This document shows positions 40,401 through 49,058 of a DNA stretch of 64,000 bases, piece by piece. Numbering within the stretch: the stretch's first letter is position 1; each line of letters starts with the position of its first letter. The notes under the pieces are model-generated. The model did not search any database and had not been told where the DNA came from. It saw nothing but the letters and a program-made list of their open reading frames with translations. A program made the position numbers and the translations under genes. The stretch is from the NCBI GenBank assembly GCA_020633055.1, contig JACKEJ010000006.1:124001-188000 (forward strand), in the 5' to 3' direction. The stretch comes from Sandaracinaceae bacterium. Its GTDB lineage: Bacteria > Myxococcota_A > Polyangia > Polyangiales > Houyiibacteriaceae.

Positions 40401-43400
40401 TCGCAGCGGGGTGCTGGGGGTCGCCCGCGTGGCGGCGCCCCAGGGCGTCGAGCGCCCATACGGCGGGCGCCGACTGCGGGTCGGCGTCGATCGCGCGGTA
40501 GAGCGCGTCGGCCGCGGCGCCCGGGTCCTGCGAGAGCCAGTCCGCCGCAGCGCGATACGGCGCGGCCGCAGCGGTGCCGCGCGCGTTCGCGGCCTCTTGG
40601 AGCAACAGCGCCCCCGCCTCCTCGGGGCTCTTGGCCGCCATCATGCGCGAGAGGGGGCGCGTGACGAGCGGGTTGCCTGGCGTCAGCTCGTGAGCCTGTT
40701 GCAGCACTGCCACGGCGGACTGCGGGTCACCGCGCCCGACGTGGATGCTCGCGAGCGTGAGCAACGGCGAGAGCTGACGCGCGCCCTGCGTTCGTTCCGC
40801 CTGGCGCTTGAGCGCCTCGGCCATGCCCTCGTAGTCTTCGCGTTCCGCGGCGACGTCGAAGCCGATGACGTCGCTGCTCAGCGGTGCCTCGGCGCTCTCG
40901 CGAGCGTTGCGCAGCAAGGTGGCCTCGTCGTCGATGGCATCGACCGCTGCGAGCCGGGCCGCCGCGACGATGGCGCTGGTCTCGGCCTCGGCGACCGCGA
41001 CGCGCGTCATGGCCGCAGCGCCACCAGAGCGGCGGGCGAGGGTCTCGCGCAGGACGCGGGTCGCCGCGAACTCGGGGTCCGCGATGGCGGCGCTGTCGAG
41101 GGCCGCCGCGGTCCCCGCGTCGTCGCCTACGACCGCGGCGGCCTCAGCCAGCGCGAGGTAGGCCTCTGCGCGATCCGTGCCCGAGGTGCTCTCGGCCCAG
41201 GCCCGCGCGCACGTGACCGCGCGCTCCTTGTCGCCCGTCGCGACGGCGAGGTGCGCGGCCAGCTCCCGGCCCGCGCGGAAGGGCGCGTCACCAAGCATCG
41301 TGAGCGCGGCGCCCTCGTCGCGCTTTGAGACGAGCAGCGCCCGAAAGCGGCGCACGGCGGCGTTCGACACGGGGTCCGCCTCGAGGCGCGCTTCCATGGC
41401 CTGGACGTGTTGGAGCGCGTCGGGCGCCCCGAGACCCAGCGCCGTGCGTGCAGCCCCCAGACGCGCCGTCATGCTCTCCTCCGCTGCGTCGAGCGCTCGC
41501 CGGTAGAGGTTCGCTGCGATCGGGACGGCCCCGTTGCGCTCGTGCCGCATGGCGGCCTCGACGTACAACGCGGCTCGAATGCCGGGGTCTTGCGAGGCGT
41601 CCGCGGCCTTGGAGAGCGCGTCCCGCTCACGCGCCGCATCGCCGCGCGCGGCGGCGGCCTCGGCAGCCAGCAGCGCGAGCGGCAGCGACCGCGGGGCCAA
41701 CGCCAAGCCAGCGCGGGCGCTCTTCTCTGCGTCCGCGTCGCGACCCTCGGAGAGCTGGAGCTCCGCCAGCAGGCTGAGCGTCAGGGCCTTGTCGTCTGCC
41801 GACAGGGGGAGCCGCGTCTCCGCCTCCAACCGCGTGATGGCCGAGTCGATGTCGAACCGCCGCAGCGATTCCTGACGCAGCGCGCGCAGGGCGACCGCGT
41901 CGTGCGGGTCGGCCTCGTGAGCCTGCGACAGCAGGTGCAGCGCGTCCTCCGTCTGGCCCAGCTGCTGCGCCAGCTCGGCGGCGTTCGTGAGGAGCTGGGC
42001 CTTCTGCGGGCCGATGGCGGCATGCGCGAGGCTCTCGAGCAGCCCGCGACGCGCAGCGAGGGTCTCGTTGGAGCGCCCGACCAACGGGAAGGCCTCCGGG
42101 CGCTTCTTTCGGCCGCGGACCGTGCGGCGGGCGGCCTCGGCGCCTGCGTCCGGACGCGGTCCAGGACCTGCTGGGGCGGGCGCGTCGAACTCGAGCTCGG
42201 GCTCGTCGTCGTCGTCGTCGTGTTGGGCTGCGCGGGGCGCGTCGAACTCGAGCTCGGGCTCGTCGTCGTCGTCGTCGTGTTGGGCTGCGCGGGGCGCGTC
42301 GAACTCGAGCTCGGGCTCGTCGTCGTCGTCGTCGTGTTGGGCTGCGCGGGGCGCGTCGAACTCGAGCTCGGGCTCGTCGTCGTCGTCGTCGTGTTGGGCT
42401 GCGCGGGGCGCGTCGAACGCGAGCTCGGTCCGCGCGCCCTCGGCGGGTGAACCGTCCCCAGGCCCTGCGGACGGCCCCGCGGCTTCGATGGCGTCCCGGA
42501 TCGCGGGCGTGCTCGACTCGGCCAGCGCCTCGGCAGGGGCGTCCGCCTCCGTGCCGGGCCAGAGGTCCTCGTCGCCTCCGGGCGCAGCCGGGGCCGGGGA
42601 CGCTGGAGGAGGTGCCGTGTCGGACGGACCGAAGTCGAGCTCGGGGCCGTCCTCCCGAGCCGTCGAGGGCACGTCATCCGCCCACGCGTCGAACCCGTGG
42701 TCGGGCGTCGCGTCCAAGCTGTCGTTCTCGGGCACGGGCACCGCCGGCGACGACCCGCCACGCGCTCCTTCGTAGGGGGGGGGCGCATCCCACAGGGCGT
42801 CGTCCCCAGAACGGGCTGTCGGGTCTGCGCTCGCGCTGGTCGCTGGGGCGTCGGTCATCAGGTCACCCAGCAGCTCGCTGAGCGCGTCGGGTGCTCCGTC
42901 ATCGTGCGATGTCAGCGGCTCGAACTCGAGGACAGGTTCGTCGTCGTCGTCATCGTCATCGTCATCGTCCTGCGCGTCGTCGTCCGTCCAGTGCTCCTCC
43001 CCACTCCGGCTCGCGCCCGCGTCCGCCTCGATCGCAGGTGCGCGGGCCGCGTCACCGTCGGACGGCGCCCCCGCGACGTCGACCCTGTCTGCAGCGGCAT
43101 CGTCGTGCGCTGGAGGCGGGGCCGTGGGTCGTTCGGTCTGGCGCTTGCGACCCAGGGCGGCGAGCATCTCGACGGGCAGCTCGACCACCCGGGTCGCCTC
43201 GTTGGGCTCGTCATCGTCCCAAGAGGTCATGGGATCGAACGGAGGCGCTGCGGCCCCAACGGGTGCGGGAGGCGGCGGCAGCGCGCTGGAGGGCGTGGGG
43301 ACGGTCACGCGGTCGAAGGCGGGGGGGAGCGGTGTCCGCGGCACCGCCGTGACGCGCTCTTCAGGTGGCGGGGGTGTGCTCGGCCGATAGAGGCCGCGCG

Positions 43401-43548
43401 ACGGCGGGGGAGTGGCGGGAGCCGCGGTAGGCGCCTTGCGTTCCTCCTCTGGAGTGCCTCGCTCCGCGTCGCTCTCTCGGCCGAGGTCGCTGAAGATCTC
43501 GTCGAACTCGAGGTCCAGGTCGTCGTTGTCGTCGGTGGGATCGCTCAT
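37402..43548 (-). CDS. Giant TPR protein (2048 aa)
   Basis: A 2048-residue protein without a signal peptide. The front 480 residues are disordered, acidic and Pro/Asp/Glu-rich and include four exact copies of FDAPRAAQHDDDDDEPELE (19 residues, 57 bases). From about 500 to 1780 there are many TPR-type helical pairs (for example DALHLLSQAHEADPHD, ALAAFERTVAVD, VLKLAPADMVTLDRL). The last 270 residues form a separate domain with VVKALPRRVRDEMGP and RVALLATGDLVAALS that matches the neighbour TPR protein. Likely a scaffold protein; the TPR modules bind partners. It is the second gene of the operon, starting 7 bases after the preceding stop. Confidence 0.8.
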   Translation of the reverse strand: MSDPTDDNDDLDLEFDEIFSDLGRESDAERGTPEEERKAPTAAPATPPPSRGLYRPSTPPPPEERVTAVPRTPLPPAFDRVTVPTPSSALPPPPAPVGAAAPPFDPMTSWDDDEPNEATRVVELPVEMLAALGRKRQTERPTAPPPAHDDAAADRVDVAGAPSDGDAARAPAIEADAGASRSGEEHWTDDDAQDDDDDDDDDDEPVLEFEPLTSHDDGAPDALSELLGDLMTDAPATSASADPTARSGDDALWDAPPPYEGARGGSSPAVPVPENDSLDATPDHGFDAWADDVPSTAREDGPELDFGPSDTAPPPASPAPAAPGGDEDLWPGTEADAPAEALAESSTPAIRDAIEAAGPSAGPGDGSPAEGARTELAFDAPRAAQHDDDDDEPELEFDAPRAAQHDDDDDEPELEFDAPRAAQHDDDDDEPELEFDAPRAAQHDDDDDEPELEFDAPAPAGPGPRPDAGAEAARRTVRGRKKRPEAFPLVGRSNETLAARRGLLESLAHAAIGPQKAQLLTNAAELAQQLGQTEDALHLLSQAHEADPHDAVALRALRQESLRRFDIDSAITRLEAETRLPLSADDKALTLSLLAELQLSEGRDADAEKSARAGLALAPRSLPLALLAAEAAAARGDAARERDALSKAADASQDPGIRAALYVEAAMRHERNGAVPIAANLYRRALDAAEESMTARLGAARTALGLGAPDALQHVQAMEARLEADPVSNAAVRRFRALLVSKRDEGAALTMLGDAPFRAGRELAAHLAVATGDKERAVTCARAWAESTSGTDRAEAYLALAEAAAVVGDDAGTAAALDSAAIADPEFAATRVLRETLARRSGGAAAMTRVAVAEAETSAIVAAARLAAVDAIDDEATLLRNARESAEAPLSSDVIGFDVAAEREDYEGMAEALKRQAERTQGARQLSPLLTLASIHVGRGDPQSAVAVLQQAHELTPGNPLVTRPLSRMMAAKSPEEAGALLLQEAANARGTAAAAPYRAAADWLSQDPGAAADALYRAIDADPQSAPAVWALDALGRRHAGDPQHPAASWRRRAAEALLDLAEDPLMRAEAALRLANAGADGGASEANADAEADTRAAEALEHLCRALDECPHDVTLVDLVASADPGAAKQRLDELADSVAASAPALARLLRLRAAWLHAATGEHAEAAARYRLVLESSPGDALARAGIDRLELRAGEHARVGERRFAALRKAEESNDPNARVEALRALADLDLQARGDAAAAALTLRELADARPGHIPTLRALERLYMDQGRRADVAEMSARLLRALTAPEDIATYLPFASRQEVREADDGAAGDALYLAHARRSAKTPRVARRWLAVAEARQEREQATEALRALTDLTDAPLERATHCLRAAGHRSADGGAQGAAAELGREEAVLAHPVAAALLGHYRAMAGYALPAAEAFVEAAKLAPDETYAAAFWYEAGCLFQDKHEDERALAAFERTVAVDITHRSVFVRMRELLEARSAHDRLATLISQRLARGGDTETVAGLHVAQAALAEQMNDNVAAREALRAALALHPDSRDSLERLARICLTDELWTEAEGALIRWARLERREANLRFIFFSLGDIYDRHIRQDARAEAAFQRVLKLAPADMVTLDRLASLYQRLGKVNEAVAALQRMVEVEQNVLQKRDLRLRIGSTLELMGHAREAEQAFEQVRRSAPTDLAVVRALASFFERQDARPALAMHLNRAVGDYRRAIEIDPANPANWVALVDVMVMRGRRDGARCAASAALALGITEPQAGQAVDTRGGVPGAGHAAADPAMKDFLAKDDLSHAALVVFEKAEDALEKVLPLDVKSLHLDKVLPREHHVRAEASEAGKWFGFSDVHPRVTHTVPRVCVPISLNPLTLVVGAELLETTNTRERTFLFARACEIAKAGLSVALRSPPAQLAMALAGLVHAYDPNYLPEGVDPTQLADIGQRVVKALPRRVRDEMGPLAVEMAGRPGFDPRSIGLAAGDLGNRVALLATGDLVAALSALLKLNGRALEGDTRRRAELLRTVPETASLLRFAVAEEYLDARHRAGADSL
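42190..42417. repeat. 57-base in-frame tandem repeat, four copies
   Basis: Four back-to-back copies of a 57-base unit inside the 2048-residue TPR gene, encoding FDAPRAAQHDDDDDEPELE. The copies look identical, and a partial fifth copy (FDAPA) follows on the protein. Length is a multiple of three, so copy-number change keeps the frame. This suggests recent expansion by slippage or unequal recombination. Confidence 0.95.
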
Positions 43549-43555
43549 GGGTGTA

Positions 43556-46500
43556 TCACGACGCCAGTCCGAGCTCGCGCCGCAGCGTGAGTGAGCTTCG
43601 GGACGTCCAGTAGAGGATCAGGTCTGAGAGGAGAGGGCTGCTCTTGATCTCTGCCACGCGGGGCTCGCGCCCGTGCAGGTGACTGAGAGTGCCGTGCAGG
43701 TCGCCCGACACCACCAGCCCCGCGCGCGCCGCGCTGAGCTGAGCGGCTTGGCAGTAGCTCACCAGCGTGGCACCTCCACCCGGGATGCGCGGCGCCAGCT
43801 CGTTCGCGGCCTTGCGTACCTTGCGTGGCATGGCCTTCCCGATGGCTCGGGTCCACTCCGCCATCGTGGGCAGCGCAGACATGGCTGGGAGCGCGACGTC
43901 GGCGGCAGCGGCGGCGGCGGCCAGCAGCAGGGCTCCCTCTTCCGCGGGGCGATCCAGCCAAGCGATGGACCCCGCGTACGTGGCGAAGGCCGCACGTCCG
44001 GCGTGGTATCGCCGGGCCGTGTCGAGTGGCGCCAACACGCCCGGCCCCACCACCCACGTCGAGCGCTCTTTCTTGCCATGGAAGGCGGTCACCCGGGCGG
44101 CGTCCGAGCCCCCGACGTACACGTCTCCCAGTGGGGCGCACAGCGCTTCGCTGATGGCGTTGAGCTCGTCGCGGAGCGGGCTTGGCTTGGTCGACGTGAG
44201 GTCGCCACGACCGACGTGAAACAGCGCGGGCTCCATCCCCACGGCGGTCGTCAGGCTCTCGCCGACGAGCTGGGCGAACTCGGCCACGACGCCGTCGTCC
44301 CCAGGCGCGCGCAGGAGGTTCAGCACGCTGGCGTCGAGCGGATGCCCGGCGCGTACACGGCGCACGATGGCGGTGTGCTCGTCGGCTGCGGCGCGCTCCT
44401 CCGGAGTGGCGACGCCCACGGCCAAGAGCGTCTGCATCGCCAAGAAGGTGAGGTCTTTCTCGCCCCGCAGGCGGGCTGCCGCCACGAGCACGCGTGGCAG
44501 CTCGGGGCTGAACTGCCCGCTCGCCGCCTCACGTCCGGCAGCTTCGAATGCCTCGGAGAGCACCCGGCGCTGTGTCGGGTCTTGGATCAGCCCACCCAGC
44601 GCTTCGAGCGCGGCGATGTCGGTGGGCACCGCGCGCAGCGCACCGCGAAAGCACTCGATGGCGGTCGAGCGGTCGCGGAGCTCGTCACGGGCGATGGTGC
44701 CGGCGCGGCGGAGCGCGGCCGCGCCCACGTCGGGCGGCGAGCAGTCGTGCTGCTGTTGGAGGGCCCGGATGGCCTCCGCGGGCAGCGCGCCGCGGTCCGC
44801 GACGTCGGCGATGCGCTCGTACAGCTCACTGTTGCCGAACCCCAGTGGTTCGAGCGCGCGCAACTCGGCGATGGCGTCTGCCGAGCGTCCGAGCTTCTTC
44901 TCGAGGAAGTCGGCCGCGCCGAGACGGGCGATGCGTCGCTGGGCCGGTGGGACGTCGGCATTGGCCAGCCCCCTCAGCGCCGTCACTGCTTCCGCCCACT
45001 GCTCGAGCGTGACGTGAACCTCGACGGCCAACGCCAGACCGCCCGGGTGATCCTCCTCCAACATGAGGAGGTTCTCGAGCGACTCCAGCACGTCTTCGCG
45101 TCCCCCACGCGCGCGCCGCAGACGTGCCTGCTCGTAGTACAGCTTGGGCATCTCGTCGGCGTCGTCGACCGCAGCGAGCCGGGCGTCCACGAGCTGCAGG
45201 AGGGCGTCGTCGTCCTTGCGCTCGGCGAGGAGGTCATGCAGGCGCCAGAAGGGAATCGGCCTGGACGGGTCCAGCGCGAGGGCAGCACGCAGGCGCTCCT
45301 CGGCTGCCGGGTCGTCGCCGATGTGGTCCATCAGGCACACGGCCGCCTCCTCCAACAGTTGCGCGCGGAGCTCCCCGTCCACGCGGCGCGCGAGCTTGTC
45401 GCAGGACTCCGCGACGCTGTCGTAGTCGCCCACCTCACGCGCCGCGACGCGCAGCGCCTCCCACGCTGTCAGGTCCTCCGGGTCCTCCTCCAGGGCAGTG
45501 CGTAGCTCTCGTACCGCGGTCTCGAAGTTGCCAGCAGCGAGCTCCGCGCGAGCGCGCGCGGTCATGACCGTGTGTCGGACACGACGACTGGAGACCGACG
45601 AGCGCCCCGCGAGAGCGAGCGCGCGCGCCGCGGGCTCGGTCGCAGCGTCGCTCGTCTCGTCGACGGCCGCTGCGGCTTCCAGCGAGGCGCGAGCGCTCCC
45701 GAGCAGGTCTTGTGCCCACAAGAAGGCGTCCGTGGCGGCGTCGTCGTCTCCCGCCAAGTAGCGCGTGCGGATGGCGTGCAGCTGCAGCTCGCGCTTCGTG
45801 CTTTCGTCGCGCGCGATGTTCGCGAGGTCCCGATAGGCGTTGGCTCGTGCGAGGTGGCCTTGGTCACCAGAGCTCAGGCCACCATCACGGAATGCCTCGA
45901 GGAGGGCACGCACGGCTCCCGTCGTGGTGCGCTGTGCGCGTCGCGTGCTGGCGAGCTCGGCTTCGAGCACGGCGTCCACACCGTCGAGCACGTTCGCGGC
46001 GCCATCCAAGCCACCGCTCGCGACGTCGTGTTCGCGGGTGCTGTCGTCGCTTGCGTCGGCGGTGGGTCCCTCGCTGGGGGCGCCACGGTGCCCTCGGCTC
46101 CCGCCGTCCGTGTGCGCGAACGCGGCTTCGAGCTCGCGCCGTACAGGGTCCTCCGCGCCGAGCCGCTCGACCAGGGCGCTCATGCTCGCGCTCAGGGCGG
46201 CGTCCGCGCCGAGCACATCGTCGCCGTGCGCCTGCAACGGCATGTAGAGCAGCGCCGCGGCCGCGGCAGCCCGCGTCGATGCGTCGTCGGCCTGCAGCGC
46301 GCTCTGCAGCTGAGTCAGCGCCTCGCCGGAGTCTCCGTCCATGAAGGCCGCGCGCTCGCCCAACATCAAAGCCCCGCGCATGGAGGCGCTCCCCGCCGAT
46401 GCGACGCGGTCGCGCTCCGCCCGTGCGCTCAGGGCCTCGCGCAGCAGCTCCGCGTTCTTGGTGCGTCGGGCGAGGCGCTCCAGCGCCCACACCGAGGCGA

Positions 46501-48913
46501 TGGCGTCGGGGTTCTGCGCGAGCGCCTCGCGATAGGCGTCTGCCGCCACGGCGTGGTCTTCGCCCATCTCCGCTGCAGCGCCCGCGAGCAGCAGGTTGAC
46601 CTCGGCCTCGGCCCCGCGCTGCGCGTCCGCCGCGTTGCGCAGGAGTTGCACGACCTCGTCCGCGTCACCCCGTGCGCGGAGGATCTCCTCTAGGAGCGTC
46701 ACGGCGTAGCGGCTTCCTGGAGACTCCGCGAGCGCCGCTCGGAGGGAACGTTCCGCGCCGTCGGTGTCCTTCTGGCGCAGTCGCGCGCGCGCCGCCGCGA
46801 CGTGGTGCGCCGCCGCGACCTCCGGGCTCACCCCCACCGCCAGCGCGTCGTGGGCCAGCGCGAGGAGGCCGTAGTTGCGCGACAGGGCGCCCTCCATGCG
46901 TGCAGCGTCTCGGACCCACCCCTCCGCGTCTGGATCCTCGAGGGCGGTCACCAGCAGCTCGTGCGCGGCTGCCTCGTCGTCGAGCGGCCCGAGCAGAAGC
47001 TCGAAGCGCTCTCGCAGGAGCCGTGCGCGCTCGCGGGCGGGCGTGTCTCGCTCCACCAACGCGGCCGACACGTTGTTGGCGGTCGTCGCGTCGCCGGCGC
47101 GGATCGCGGTCTCGTAGGCCTCGCGCAGCGCGTCCGTCGGATCGGTCGCCGCCAGCACGGCGTCTCGAAAGAGCTTGCTGGCGCGTGCGTTGTCGTCCAG
47201 CTCGGTGGCCGCCAGCTGCGCGGCCCATCCGAGCCACTGGCTGCGTGCGTTACCTGAGACTGCCGCCGCTCTCGTCTCCAGCAGCGCGAGCTGCGCAGGG
47301 CCGTCTCCAGTCCGCGCCAACAGATCGCGCAACGCCACCCGGACGGTGACCGCGTTGGGGTCCGCGCTCGAGGCGCGTTCGAGCGCTTCGCGTTGACCGC
47401 TGTCGTCGCCTTCGGCTCGTGCAGCCTCTGCGACTCGGAACCACAGCGCACCCGCCAGCGCGGGGCCGGCGTCGCTGGCGAGAAGCTCCCGTGCGTCCGC
47501 TGCTGCCCCGTGGAGGTTGCCCGCGCGTTCGTGGGCGAGCATGTGCTCGTAACGCAGCAGCGTATCTCGAGGCGTGAGTCGAATCGCCTCGTCGAGCGCC
47601 ACGAGCGCTCCCGTCGCATCGTACAGGGCGTTGGCGCGCAGCTGCGCAGCTTCGAACCAGCGCGCGGCGGCGGTGGCATCGCTCGTGGCGGTGGCATCGC
47701 TCGCGGCGGTGGCATCGCTCGTGGCGGTGGCATCGCTCGCGGCAGTGGCATCGCTCGCGGCAGTGGCATCGCTCGCGGCAGTGGCATCGCTCGCGGCAGT
47801 GGCATCGCGCGCGGCGCGTTCATCCGCGGGGGCGCTTTCGTCGGTCTCCGGGCGCCCAGCTGCGCCGAGGGCGGCCTGGCCCTCGAGCGCTCGCACCTCC
47901 CAGGTGGGTCGCTCGTGCCGCTGCGCGAGGCGCTCCATCGCGTCGTAGATGGCTCGCAGCTCGCACCCCTCGGCGGAGGCGCGCGCGAGGGTCTCGAGGG
48001 CCTCGTCGGCGTCTCCGGCGGCCGCGAGCGCGACCGCGAGGTCCACCGCGAGAGTGGCTCGCAAGACGGGGTCGGTCGTCGTCGCGACCCGGCTGCGAAG
48101 CGCGGAGAGCACATCATCCGGGGACTGGTTCGCGCGGGCGGCGAGCTCCAACGTCAGCGCGATGAGCGCGTTGTCGGGGGTCGCGGAGAGTGCGTCCGAC
48201 AACATGGCTTGCACTTCGTCTGGAGGCTGACCTTGGTCTTCCGCCAAGTTGGCCAGGTCGAGGCGAGAACCCGCCGCAGCCTCTGCGTCCAGCTTGCGTT
48301 CCGCTTCGTAAAGGCGACTCAGGTGCTTGAAGTTGCGCTTGCGTTCGAAAGCGTTGACCAACTCCGCCAGGGCAGGGCGGAACGAGGGCTGCTCGGAGTA
48401 CGCGCGCAGGTGCGCCTTGAGCGCGTCCGTTTCCCGCCCTCCCAGCGCGGTGAGCGCGAGCCCCAGCTCGTGCAAGAGCGCCGCCTTCTGTCCCGCAGGG
48501 GTGCTCTCGTCCACGCTCTCGAGGGAAGCCTCCAGCCAGTCGACCCGCCACGCTGGGCTGAAGACGTCGGCGTCGCTGAGGTCCGGGATGCGCGACACGG
48601 CCGGAGGTGGCGGCACTGCGTGGGGTGGGAGCGCGGTGCGGCGTGGCGCCCCGCCGCCCAGGCTGTCTGGCGCACGAACCGCTGAGGGTCTGGCGCTCGG
48701 CGCCCCTGGGAAAGGGCGCGGCGGGGGAGGCGCGGGGCGCGGAGGGGCGCCCGGGACGGGCGGCTTCGGCACGAAGGCACGGGGAGGTGGTGGCGGCGGC
48801 GGCGCCGCGCGCGGAGGTGGAGGCGGAGGCGCGCTCGCCGCGGGGGGCGGCGCCGTGTCGGGCGGCGCGGGATCGGATTTGGGCGCGGGCGGTGGCGGTG
48901 GAGCGTCGGTCAT
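43556..48913 (-). CDS. Giant TPR protein (1785 aa)
   Basis: A 1785-residue protein, first gene of the operon. The ATG chosen (MTDAPPPPPAPK) precedes a 120-residue Pro-rich region with PPPPPPRAAPPPPPPP. TPR-like helical pairs follow through most of the length (LHELGLALTALGGRE, VRELRTALEEDPEDLTAWEAL), with an 18-base repeat region near residues 370-415 (ATAASD units). The C-terminal 330 residues contain IGKAMPRKVRKA, ARAGLVVSGDLHGTLSHL and a final LILYWTSRSSLTLRRELGL, matching the C-terminal domain of the downstream TPR protein. No signal peptide. Function unknown; scaffold-like. Confidence 0.8.
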   Translation of the reverse strand: MTDAPPPPPAPKSDPAPPDTAPPPAASAPPPPPPRAAPPPPPPPRAFVPKPPVPGAPPRPAPPPPRPFPGAPSARPSAVRAPDSLGGGAPRRTALPPHAVPPPPAVSRIPDLSDADVFSPAWRVDWLEASLESVDESTPAGQKAALLHELGLALTALGGRETDALKAHLRAYSEQPSFRPALAELVNAFERKRNFKHLSRLYEAERKLDAEAAAGSRLDLANLAEDQGQPPDEVQAMLSDALSATPDNALIALTLELAARANQSPDDVLSALRSRVATTTDPVLRATLAVDLAVALAAAGDADEALETLARASAEGCELRAIYDAMERLAQRHERPTWEVRALEGQAALGAAGRPETDESAPADERAARDATAASDATAASDATAASDATAASDATATSDATAASDATATSDATAAARWFEAAQLRANALYDATGALVALDEAIRLTPRDTLLRYEHMLAHERAGNLHGAAADARELLASDAGPALAGALWFRVAEAARAEGDDSGQREALERASSADPNAVTVRVALRDLLARTGDGPAQLALLETRAAAVSGNARSQWLGWAAQLAATELDDNARASKLFRDAVLAATDPTDALREAYETAIRAGDATTANNVSAALVERDTPARERARLLRERFELLLGPLDDEAAAHELLVTALEDPDAEGWVRDAARMEGALSRNYGLLALAHDALAVGVSPEVAAAHHVAAARARLRQKDTDGAERSLRAALAESPGSRYAVTLLEEILRARGDADEVVQLLRNAADAQRGAEAEVNLLLAGAAAEMGEDHAVAADAYREALAQNPDAIASVWALERLARRTKNAELLREALSARAERDRVASAGSASMRGALMLGERAAFMDGDSGEALTQLQSALQADDASTRAAAAAALLYMPLQAHGDDVLGADAALSASMSALVERLGAEDPVRRELEAAFAHTDGGSRGHRGAPSEGPTADASDDSTREHDVASGGLDGAANVLDGVDAVLEAELASTRRAQRTTTGAVRALLEAFRDGGLSSGDQGHLARANAYRDLANIARDESTKRELQLHAIRTRYLAGDDDAATDAFLWAQDLLGSARASLEAAAAVDETSDAATEPAARALALAGRSSVSSRRVRHTVMTARARAELAAGNFETAVRELRTALEEDPEDLTAWEALRVAAREVGDYDSVAESCDKLARRVDGELRAQLLEEAAVCLMDHIGDDPAAEERLRAALALDPSRPIPFWRLHDLLAERKDDDALLQLVDARLAAVDDADEMPKLYYEQARLRRARGGREDVLESLENLLMLEEDHPGGLALAVEVHVTLEQWAEAVTALRGLANADVPPAQRRIARLGAADFLEKKLGRSADAIAELRALEPLGFGNSELYERIADVADRGALPAEAIRALQQQHDCSPPDVGAAALRRAGTIARDELRDRSTAIECFRGALRAVPTDIAALEALGGLIQDPTQRRVLSEAFEAAGREAASGQFSPELPRVLVAAARLRGEKDLTFLAMQTLLAVGVATPEERAAADEHTAIVRRVRAGHPLDASVLNLLRAPGDDGVVAEFAQLVGESLTTAVGMEPALFHVGRGDLTSTKPSPLRDELNAISEALCAPLGDVYVGGSDAARVTAFHGKKERSTWVVGPGVLAPLDTARRYHAGRAAFATYAGSIAWLDRPAEEGALLLAAAAAAADVALPAMSALPTMAEWTRAIGKAMPRKVRKAANELAPRIPGGGATLVSYCQAAQLSAARAGLVVSGDLHGTLSHLHGREPRVAEIKSSPLLSDLILYWTSRSSLTLRRELGLAS
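47670..47813. repeat. 18-base in-frame tandem repeat, eight copies
   Basis: Eight adjacent 18-base units (GCGGTGGCATCGCTCGTG and close variants, the last diverged) within the 1785-residue TPR gene, encoding ATAASD/ATATSD on the minus strand. Odd and even units differ at one or two bases, so expansion probably copied pairs. It sits between two TPR blocks and keeps the frame. Confidence 0.95.
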
Positions 48914-49058
48914 CGATGGAAAAAGCGGTAGCCGCGAAGGCCCCCCGCCGCGGGTGCGAGTGCGCGCCACAGCGTGGCGTTTGCGACGGCCACTGTATCA
49001 CCTCAGCGCGTCGCGGGGGCCGATTCGTGCGGCACGTGGGCGCCAGCGCGAAGGGTGG

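Noticed and set aside
39502..41328. Long open frame opposite the 2048-residue TPR gene
   Set aside because: It mirrors a GC-rich gene in another frame; the sense protein has consistent TPR helices and codon use, while this one is Arg/Val-rich and lacks any recognisable motif.
47670..47813. Repeats considered as a CRISPR array
   Set aside because: Units are 18 bases with no spacers, in frame inside a protein gene, and no cas genes are nearby.
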